From Elysia marginata (Eukaryota; Mollusca; Gastropoda; Plakobranchidae): a stretch of DNA of 38,734 nt. Below, one piece after another: positions 1 to 10,700 of the stretch (the first letter of the stretch is position 1; the number at the start of each line of letters is the position of its first letter). The stretch lies in contig BMAT01007483.1 of the NCBI GenBank assembly GCA_019649035.1, positions 420,982 to 459,715 on the forward strand. Direction: 5' to 3'. The position numbers and the translations under genes are program-made. The notes under the pieces were generated by a model. That model ran no database searches, was not told the DNA's origin, and saw only the letters and a list, made by a program, of their open reading frames with translations.

Positions 1-39
1 TCTCGTTGGGTCCGAGCTCGTTGAAATCGAGGTTCACTG
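1..39 (-). mobile_element. Terminal end of a pogo/Tigger-like element (cut by window edge)
   Basis: Read on the minus strand, it starts CAGTGAACCTCGATTTCAAC next to TA (40-41) and continues with GAGCTCGGACC. A CAGT terminus, a TA target and a 'GGACC/GGCCCC' motif some 25 bases in are typical of pogo/Tigger-type inverted repeats. Family assignment is by pattern only. Confidence 0.5.
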
Positions 40-1505
40 TATTACAGTCGACTTTAATTGAGTCAATTTTTGCTTGAGGGATGTTAATTTCCAAAAACAT
101 TCCCCTTAGTAACGGCTTTTCTGCAAAAAAGAACTGATAAGTTGATGTCAACTCAACGGCCATGACGGTCAAGCAGATAATTATATCCCTGCCGCACTTC
201 CCTCTGTAAAAATTGTATTCAATAAATCTTTCTGGATAAGTCGATCTTTGCGTTCCTCATGTAATAAAGAGTGTCATACTTATATGTTATAATGAGACTG
301 AGAGATAACACAAGCTTTCCATTATGCAGCACCTTTGTACTGCCTTGATACCTTGTCCCCACTTTTCCATTACACAACAATTCACACTCTCTCATCACAC
401 TCCTAAGTCTAACAAAGGGTTGAAGTCACTTCGGCTAGGTAAAAAGTAGACCCATGGTCAGGATGGGTTAGCCAATGGATGGACTTAGCTTACACACGCA
501 ATGCCAGTCTGCCACCTGACCCACAGACCACAGCCCATGTTCGCCCAAATTACTCGCTCCTCACCTTTCTCCCCATGCTCAATAAGCCCAAGGCTTTTTC
601 CCTCTCCAGTCTGCTCATCGCTAGGCCCTAAAGTAAATACAAGCCCTTGCCTTTGTTCTGACATCTTACAGTTCACAGTCAAATTGTTAATCAATGCAAC
701 TCCATGCATAGTCTAACATTTACCTCTGTAGAAAATACTCAAAAAAGTCAAATCATATTTTTTTTTCTCTTTCATTTCACTTTAAAAACCATCAGCTGGA
801 AGTAATTTTGCTATAGCTAGTATTGGGGTAGTTACAGGTAATGACAATTGTTTAACGCACTTTAACTTGTTTAAGGCACTTTAACTTTTTTAACTATTTT
901 TTTCCAGCCGCCCCCACCAACCATTGATGGTTACGTAGATGTATGGATAAGTCAATGTTGATTTTAATCCCCCAGAAACATCGACTTATCAGTTACTTGC
1001 AGCACAAAATATGTTACGCCAGCTTTTACGTAGAACCTTAGAGGGATTTTCACTGCTTGTCCCTCAGCTTTAGTCTGGTGCAGTTGTTACGTCACACATG
1101 ACTGGGTCTGCAAAACCTAACCATTTTTTGCGCTGAACTTAAGTCCTGTATGTAAAATAGTCAAATTGATATATTTACTATTTACTGAAGCCTTAAAATT
1201 CAACTATCTTTGGAACAAAAATTTAGAGAGATTTTAAATTATGCATGAGGAATTAATTTTATTTTACTCAGTATTTTCTGCTCTTTTACCAGTAAAAGCA
1301 CCGTCTCACCCTCTACATACAAGCACCATCACAGTGATTCTAGGGGCCAAATTCACTCACTTATGAGATGGTGACTTCGCTAAGTTTTTAATGAAAGGCT
1401 TACTTTTTTTTAAAGAAGTGAAACTGCTAGAGAACTAAAGACAAATTTTAACTTTGATTTAACCGTTTAAAACTAAAAGAATTATAATTTGTCAACTTTG
1501 ATTTA
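1..1505. other. 3' flank of SPEF2: repeat debris, no gene recognised
   Basis: Holds two transposon-like ends (1-44), AAGTCGA-type fragments near 230-250 and 930-1000, and a more GC-rich stretch at about 490-720 open in both orientations but with no recognisable domain. The final SPEF2 exon, if one exists, should lie here. Confidence 0.5.
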
Positions 1506-1604
1506 TTAGTTCAAATCCGACAAAGTTAAAGAAGAATAAATATCACACCTAGAGTACTTAGAATCATGAGACGAAACGGCACAACTTTTTACACAAAGTC
1601 TTAC
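1506..1604 (-). other. Possible readthrough C-terminal tail and poly(A) signal
   Basis: If the GTAAGA donor at 1599-1604 is not used, exon 41 continues for 32 codons of low-complexity Ser/Cys-rich sequence to a stop at about 1506-1508. An AATAAA (minus strand, 1502-1507) overlaps that stop. The tail does not resemble vertebrate SPEF2, so an intron is at least as likely. Confidence 0.35.
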
Positions 1605-1733
1605 CAAGGCCTTAAAGTGCTTGCAGGCTACAACAACATCTTGAATAAGTGGATGATCAATGAGGATTTTGTACATTAGTGGTGATGTGCTGTCATCTTC
1701 GTTTAACTCCTGGAACACAGCACTGAGACGCTC
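1605..1733 (-). CDS. SPEF2: SPEF2 exon 41, last conserved exon (residues 1759-1801)
   Basis: Acceptor CCCTTCCCGCTTCAG. Codes for ERLSAVFQELNEDDSTSPLM followed by YKILIDHPLIQDVVVACKHF, matching vertebrate FIKTFQDL...VLLKHPFIQDLI near the C-terminus. After KAL a strong donor (TTG|GTAAGA) occurs; if unused, the frame continues 32 codons to a TAA whose context overlaps an AATAAA. So either a further short exon lies downstream or the protein ends at 1506. Confidence 0.9.
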
Positions 1734-4700
1734 CTGAAGCGGGAAGGGGGGAGCAGAAATTGCATTAAGCATTAAAAAGGGATCAAAACAAATGCATCTC
1801 CAGGAATACTACTAAAAGCAGTATAGTCCAGTCCAGTCTAACCTCACTGGAACAAAATTTCATTTAATTCTCTGAAATTTTGACTTGACAGCAAACATTA
1901 CAAAAGAAGGATAAAATTGGTTTTGGTAACTTAGTTTAAATAAATCAAGTATTCGGATGATCCAGGTTTGAGTGACAGCGGGGTTTTATTAAGATAAACA
2001 TCTATGGGCCAGACTAAAAAGTATGTTTTATTCAAAGTTTATACAGTCGACTCCACTTAAGTCGACGCTGCATAAGTCGATTTTCAATCAAGTCGATCTT
2101 TTTCCTTGGCCCCTTCCCCTTCAGATAACAAAAATATAAGCACTAGCACATAAGTCGATTTTCATATAGGTCGATCTTAGAAAGGCTCATGCTGCAATAA
2201 ATATGACAATATTCCTTAGCTCCGGTCCTTCTGAACCACACTAAAGCTAGACAGATCGAGTCTACACCAGACCTATCACCGTATAAAGATTCCCGAGAAC
2301 CTTAGGAGACGTTAAAAACCATGAAAGCAGGAGACAATAAACCCCTAAAACCGTACTATTACATCAGTCTTTGTAATCAACAGTGCTGAAAGGTTTACAG
2401 GTGTGGCTATGCGTAACCCACAAGACTAGGATGATTAAGTAAACAAAGTGTCTAGACAACACGTCTTTTCTGTCTGACTGGTCAACGCTTCCTCCCTCCC
2501 ACCCCTCTCTCACCATGAACAAGCTAGGCTTGGAATGCCAGGATTAGTGGCCCAGTGTGCGCCGCACAGCTGGAGCCATCTGGCCTGTGATGGTGGGTGT
2601 CTGGAGGAATGTGTGATCTCTATCACTATCACACTGCAGTATTGTTTATGGCAATATGACTGGTCTCATGTATTATAGGGCACACGCTCTGTGTTCCAGA
2701 TGTGTTATGCCTTAAATGATTGAATCTGACTGATAGAAGCCCCTCCCCGCTCCCATCCCATCTCCGGGATTCTCCCCAATATGAGACTGAAGTGAAACTG
2801 AAAGAATGAGAGGTTAGTGCGAGAGTAATCATGCTAGATCCTATCAAAGAGATTAGTCATTGTAATGTTGAGAGAGCTAGAATAATGAATATCATATCGC
2901 CACTTGACTGAAAACAGCAGTCACAGAAACATCCCGTCAGAATTAAATTATCTTGAGTTGCACTACAGTGTCCATCTAATCTACCATTTAGCCTACTAAG
3001 ACAATAGGAGACCTACAACTTCAAGTAGAGCTTCCTGAGTTTAAACTGTAATCATGGCAGGCAGGAAATTAACAACCCTGACACTTATGCGAAAAATTGA
3101 ACTAATCGACAAATTACCGTACTGTAATTCTTTTGTACATGTAATTCATAACATATGCTTTTACTGTTAATTACGTTGTTCCTTTAAAAGTTTTAAATTA
3201 CGTACATTGTATTTTAATGGATATTTTTTTTTTTTGTAAAATGAGTGAAAAATATAAAAAATAAGTAAGCAACGTCAACAACAACAAAATAAACAGCAAA
3301 TACTCAGAGAAAATTATACAGATAAAGACTGTATGCTCAAATTTTTAATCAAGGGAGATAACCCAGCTATTATTTAACTCGATTTTTCACTTAAGTCGAT
3401 CTTAGTAGTTATGTCCCCTGGAAATCGACTTAAGCAGTGTTGACTGTACTAGGCAGTAAAATTATGACAAAAAAAAAAGAAAAGGGACCAAAAGTTTAGA
3501 TAAACCCAAGTTTATCTTAAGCAGGCTCCGCAGTATCTTGACTATCTAATAGATCTATTTGACTAAAAATATTGACCAATGCAAAGCTAAAGAATCAACA
3601 TATATATAAAAAAATTTTCATTGAGCAGTGCTAATTTTGGATACCTGCAGGGGTAAAAAAATTAAATTTTTCTTTTTTCAAATGTCACGTTTAACATACT
3701 AACAGGCTTATGTAAAAATAGTTTGCCTCAAGTGCCCCTTCTCTATTATAGTAATTAACATTGCTTTCAAAATTACATTCTGATGCTTCCTAGATGAGTC
3801 AAAGAGACATCTGTGATACTGTTTTGCATTTGTTTTTAATAAGCATAGTGGCGACCTGGTATAGTATATTTCTCTCAGTTGCAAAGGTTTGAATCATACC
3901 AAAGGCTGGCATATTTTGAGCATTTTCATTTAAAGCCTACTTCTCTCAAAGGCTAATTTCATACCTTAAAATCTTTAAATCATTTGCTTTGGATCTGCAA
4001 AAAGAAAGATCTTTGTCTAGCTGCTCCGAGCAATTTTAGAAATATGATTCAAAATTAAATGCGACAATGCATTTGTACAATCTTCACCCGCTGTCACTCA
4101 CTGACTCCGTCTTTGGAAACATAAATTAGAAAGGACAAAAGAAAACTACCTGTAGTGCACAGACTCCTAAATATGGAGTAAAGAAGGCACAAAACTTCAT
4201 GTTGACATAATACACTTTACAATGCCATCCTGTGTGAAAATTTGCCAAAAATAACTTTGCTGAGTAGAAACCAATTCATATATAAAACACTCTTAAACTT
4301 ACGATGGAAGTGTGGTCCTCAGGATCAGCTGTAACACTAAACCTGTGGCTGTCACCTTTTGAAATTTCTCCATGGTGCAGAACCTGTTAAAAAGCCGGAC
4401 GAACACAAAATTTAAAACATTGGCAAGACAAGCAACTACTGTTTTTCTCTTCATACTTTTATTTTCATTTTTATGGGCAGTTCATAAGTAATAAAATTGA
4501 GTAATTGTGAAGCCTCCTGGTAGTAATTTTTAAGGCGACAAATGACTCATACAGCTTAAGAGTAGACAAAGAGAAGAAAAAACTTTCATGAAAAATAAAT
4601 GTAACAATCTAAATGCAAAAATATTATTTCTCTTTTTCTTACCCTGAACAAGTCCTCAACACTGACAAATACATTGTTTGCATCAGCTGGTATATCGACC

Positions 4701-7700
4701 TCGACCATTGGTGGCTCTGTAACACCTTTATCTTCCTCTTTTATGTCTGTACCCTCTTGAATAAAACTGTGGATATCCAAAATTGGATTGATTCAATAAG
4801 GAGTTAAACAAAGTGCAACTCCTGTTGGTCAGTTGCGTGCTCGATGTGTAGTGTCTGGCTTACTCAGTTACTGTTTAAACGTTATTAACACATCATTTAG
4901 TTGTTCTTTGGTGTCAGCATTCTATTTTACTTGTTTACCATGACATTTATGCAAATAAAAATAAAGCAAAAAACACCAAACAAACAAAAAACAAAACAAA
5001 AAACAGCAAGGCGCATGCCAATGCAATCCAACAGTACTATCGCTCAGTGCTGCGCTATCGTGATTTATCAAACAAGGGAAGTAACTCCCGAAATTCACGA
5101 AAATCGTCGCATAGTGCCGGCTTTGTGTTCAAGCACGCTTCGGCATTAAAAACGCTTCATGGTTCTCCCAATGACCGTGCTTGAAGCCGGAATGGACTGT
5201 ATTATCTCCTTTCCTTGTGATTCTGTTCAATTAGAACAGATAACTAGTTAGAATGAATTTGACACAAGACGCAAGATATAAGTTCCTGGTACAAGCTAAC
5301 AGTTGGTTCTGCCCCAAAAGACCTTGCAGCCTTGTTTACCACTCATCTTGGTCCAGCTGCTGAGAATAATACAATCCAGTTCAGATATGGTTGACTCCAG
5401 ATAAGTCAAACCTGAAGAATTTGATTACTTTTTCAATTTAACTACATTTATACAACACATCTTATTTCTTTGTTTAAAAAAATACACAGATAAGTAAAAA
5501 TACAAATAATTAGAAGCTAAAATTTATTAAATGGGGCACCAAATATCAGGGCTGGACTATACTTTAAAGCCCATGAGAAAAAAGTCAATACATTACAGTA
5601 ACTTTGAATAATCCAGAAATCAAATCATCAGTAGGCATTGCAAAAGAAAAAAAAATCAGTAACATGGATACAGTTTGAATTAAGTTGACTCATCTGTATT
5701 GAAGCAAAATGTAAACACAAAGAAGGTACCATTACAGAAAACCAAGAGGTATGTCAGCTGCTTGATTCGAATTTCAGTAAATTATTGCTTGAAAAGAACA
5801 AACTTCTCTCCCCAGAACTCTCATTTTCTGTTATTGTGTTGAAATAAACAATAAATATTAGGCAACAAAGAAAAAACTATGTTATTATTGTAAACTCTAG
5901 ATGTCAATGGTATAGTGGACCCACCTGTCTACAGCACTTGATACTCTCTCCAGGTGTGTAGTCTGTGACACAAGAGAAGGCTTGCCAAGTCTCGGCATGT
6001 GCTTGCCACTAGCCACACTCAGAGCTCGCAGGAAACCCTCATGGTAGTTGGCAGCGGCAGAGAAGTACATCAGCTAAACACATAATAAATGAGACATGTG
6101 GATAATTAATTTTTAATTTTGTTCTTATAAAGGTTTTAAAACAATAATTGTAAAGCAGCGCATATGATTATGATGAAGAATGTATTGATAGCAAAACTCT
6201 GCATATTCTGTTGGAAAGCTACACATGTATCACATGAAATTACATGTATACATTTTAAAAAGATGCTATGTGCTGTTTGGAGCAGTATCAAAAGTTTTGC
6301 TGGACCACAGGAATGTTTTGTGTCAACTATGAAAAGAAGAAAATCACAGTCCAGTCCGGCTATTTTGAACTGCTTGGGATCAAAGTCTAGCTTCAAATTA
6401 ACGGTACTTTGACTTATCAGTATATTTTATAGTAGAGAAAAGATATTGGTAATAACTAATACTCACTGCCCTTCTTGCCGTAGGCAAAGTGCCAACCAGC
6501 AAGAACAACTATATAATAAAGTGTAGGTTTGACAAAGGAATGTAAGCAACTTTTTTTTCCCCTGGGATTCTTAGTTTATTTTCACTGAACACAGTTTTTC
6601 CGGGCAAGTTGTAACTTCATGCTTCAGGGCTATATAGTGGAATCCTGATAAAGTCAACACCTTGGGACCAAAAAAATGACTTGACTTTAAGCAAGAGTTG
6701 ACTTTATCTATTACAAAGATATAGAGAAATACTAAATGGGACTGTAAAAAAGAGTTGACTATTAGCAAGAGTTTCCCTTAAAGGTGTTAAGTTTAAGTAG
6801 ATTCCGCAGTATTTACCTGCTCATCAAAAACAATACTTCAAAAATTCAAGGAACTCACAAAACTCTCATAGTTAAGCACTGGGATAATTTGAGAATGGTC
6901 AGCAAACATCTCAAACATGAGCTTGTGGAGATTGGAGAGACGATCAAAAGCACCAGCCGGTGAGTTTTGTTGTTTTAAAAACCACAAAGGCATCTGGTGA
7001 AAAAAAATAGTATGCAATTTAAATAGATACCTAAAATAATCATTAGCTCACCAACATAAATAATGGTTTTGTGTTTTTTTTAAGTCTTTAAAAATGAAAT
7101 AAATCATCAAATTTTCATGCCCTAAAACATTGTCACTTAATTTAATAGTGATAAAGTGCCTGAAAACAGTGAATGAGACAAAATGTGACAACTAGATAAA
7201 GAGAAAGTGAGAACAAGTGAGACATTAGGAAGAAAAGATCAATTCATATAAACAGAAAAATATAGAGAGAAAAAGACAAATTAAAATAAAGCCAGAGAAG
7301 GTTTAAATCACACTTGAACAATGAAAATCAGAGCCTTAGAAGCACAAAGAGGCGGATAGATATCCAAAGAAATAGAGACCGATAGAAATAAGATCAGAAA
7401 AAAAAATTCAAGAGGAATAAGAGGGACAGAGGGAGGGAGGGAGAGAGAAATAAAAGAGCAAGACTGAGTGAGGAAGTCTGTGTGTAAGAGAGATCAATCA
7501 CCCTTTGCCACTGCTCTCTTGTGACAGTGCCAGTGGCTTTTTGGTCCATTTCCTTAAACATGTAGAGAGAATCCAGCAGCTGCTGTTGTGTTGGGGTCGG
7601 CACAGGGTAACATAAAGCTACCAGCATACGCCGCCAGTCTACATAATCTGTGTCAGAGGCCAATGTGTTGCCTAGGTCTGCAATCTGAGGATTGCAATAT

Positions 7701-10700
7701 GTACATGTAGAGAGAGTACCTTAAGCTTGTTTCAATGCTATTAGTAAAGGCTCCAAAAGGCTTGTAAGGTATCATAAAAACATAGCTTTAGAAAGCTTAA
7801 CTACAGTATGCCTGTATTTCATCATGTTACCTAAATAGGGTACCCAACTTATTTGGAAAGAAGGCATATTTTTTTCTGATCTTGCACAAGGGAGCAAAAA
7901 TGCCTTGAAAGAGGTCTCTGTAGGCATTCAGTTGGATATTTCGAGTACAATTTCTCAGAGATAAACTAATTTTGATTGTTTTTATCTATGTGCTGAAAAA
8001 AAAGAGCTCTTAATTCACTTACCTGGGATGGTGTAAGATGCATCCACATATCTGGCAAAGATTCCATGCCACAAGTTACAGACACCAGATTTTCAAACAT
8101 TTCAATAAACGCCTTGTTGGAAATGATACCAGTGGGTGCTGTGGCTGTAAACTGAAGAAAAAAACAAAACTTTTTGTATTCATCAACTCAAATATGACTT
8201 TAGATCTTAGCACTTGAAAGTTGACAATTGTTGAGAATCTCCCAAGTAAATGTAATTCGTACTAGAAAAGCCTCTTTAAAATAACAATCATGTCAGTAAA
8301 AGTGTTTTTTTACTTACCTGTTACTCAAAAGACTCAAAACAAAACCTAATTTCATAGAAAAAAACAAATCTATGTATTGATGCACCTGCCACGATCTTAT
8401 ATTCTTCATTTTTGGTATGTATTACCATATGTATTGCATTCTATCCATATGAATCATAAGTCGCACCACCTAGTTTTGAGATATAGGCTTCCAGAGTTTA
8501 GTGGGTGTTAAGAAACCCAATTTCTTAAAATTAAGATATTAATTCTTAAAGTTAAACCATTAATTTGTAAACAGTTTTCACACCTGATTTGTGTTGAAAT
8601 TTCACAAGTCCTAACCCTGCCGACTTCAAAGGGCTATAACCTCAAAGAGAAGCATGATAGAGATTTTCTGTGATAACAATATCTTGCTACTCGCCAATTT
8701 TGAATTAAAACTCATTTTGACAAATGCAAGACAAATATCCTCTTAAAAACTAATCGTAAATGATTTCATTAATTACAAATCACTTCTTAACTTTTTACAG
8801 CTTATTAATGTAAAAAAAACATTAAATTTTTTTTCTTTGGATCACAAAAATTGGTAAACATCAAACACTTTATTCCCTTAAAGAGTGGATGCAATGTTAG
8901 AGAGAGAGTAAGCTGAAGCTCCCGTGGTTAAGTACTTTGTTAAATATGCTGAAAAAAATAAAAATCCTATTCCTTACACTTTGAATGCTTGGATCAAGTG
9001 AAGGGTTTCCAAAATTTTTTTTTTATCTTAATTGCCAAAGAAATGCTTTTGATTCTGCTACCAATACTTATTTAGCACCAGCCAGTTAAAACTGACGTAA
9101 GTCCAGTGTGGGTATAAGGCCCACATGTAGGCCTACTTCAAACTTTGTGAGAACAAAATTCAACTTTGAATTTTGAAAAATTCAAAATATCTTTAAAATA
9201 TTGCTGAAGGAATATAAATTATGTAATTTAAACCAAGTTTAAATCAAGCAAAAATATTTGAACTATCCAGACTCAAATTATATTGACTAAGCAGTATATT
9301 TTCACCACTTTAATTTGACCGGAGTTTCAGGGGCTGATCTGAATTAATTAAGGGAAGGTCTAGATGGTTCTTGATTAGTTGATTTGTAAGCAGTTTGAGT
9401 TGTTTGTTTGTTTTTACCCTCTTTATAGAAAACCATTAATTTAAAATTTGTTATAGCTGTTATTGGGGTGAGCAGTGGCGCAATCGGTAGGGCGGTTGAC
9501 CGCTATCTGAGAGGTCCCGGGTTCAATCCCCAGTCCGGGCTAAATTTTATTTGCTCCCCTGTGCCCACCCAGCACTTGATGGGTAGCTAGGTCTCTTTAG
9601 ACTCGGCGAAAGTAAAGGTGGCGAGGAAAGCAATGGCAAACTACCTCACTATGTCGTGTGCCTAGAAAAAAACAAGGACCCTGCTCCTTGTTCCCCTACG
9701 CTCATGTCGAGTATGGGACTACCTTTACCTTTACCTTTATAGCTGTTATTAGTTGTTGATTGTCAGATAAATATTTTAGAATGTGTCATTGTCTTGTCTT
9801 GTTCATTGTTGGTTTTAGGGATAAAGAGTGTTAAGGAGTTGTGTTCCAGAAATGCCTTTATATAGTGTGAAGGGAAGAGTCTCTAGTTTTTCCAGGACCT
9901 GGAGTCAACGCTGACACCCACTGTTGCCGTCAGTCTGTAACTAAATCTTGTTTCAGTCCTGAGGGAATAGTTTTGGAACCAGATTTGTGCTGTAAGTAAT
10001 GTATCTGTCCGTTTTGGGTCGTCGTAGTTTTGTCTTTGTAGTTGTAGTAGGGTTGTAATGAAGCTTTTCTTTGTTACAGGGTTTGCGGCTAGGCCAAGTA
10101 CAGCAGAAGTTGATTCCGCCTCAGTACGACGAGCTGTTGTGTCATACAGATAAAATTTTGTACTGTTATTCCATGTCTTAAGTAAGGATGACCATACCTG
10201 TGTGGTGATAGTTCTTAATATTTCATTCCAAGCCTTAGTGGCACATTGGCATATAGCCCCAGGGGCATATAAACATCATTTGTACACCTACTAGCCTTGG
10301 TGGCTATCTTGTTGGTAATTCATTGCCTGAGTGGCTGAGAAAGTAACTCTTAAGTGTTATACTTGTGTTTATGTACATGTGTGTTATTTGTATAATCAAT
10401 TAAGAATTTATGTTATTAAATTGCTAAATTTTGACCAGTTGTTACTCGTTTCTTTGTTGTGCTTGTTCGCGTACATTATTTAAGTCCAGCCCACAGACAC
10501 TGAGCTCTCACCTGTTGGTACAATGTGGTCAACTGGGCCACAGTAAAGTGGTCACCCATTGGCTGCTCAACTGGCTCTGGAGGAGGTAATGGGCTGGGAG
10601 TCTTCAGCACTTTCAGGTCCTAGTCAAGTATTATCATAATATCAAATGTTAAAATTTTTTTCAGATTGTTACGTGTTGTAATATAAGCTCTTGCAAAATT

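Noticed and set aside
485..716. Overlapping open frames on both strands in the 3' flank
   Set aside because: Neither shows a domain or convincing splice sites; the more GC-rich composition alone explains the lack of stops.
9476..9536. Genuine tRNA gene
   Set aside because: Boxes A and B are present, but the cloverleaf is poor, and a SINE body, CTTTAC tail and target-site duplications surround it.
9751..10500. Solo LTR next to the SINE
   Set aside because: I could not find matching TG...CA ends with a short target duplication, a primer-binding site or a polypurine tract.
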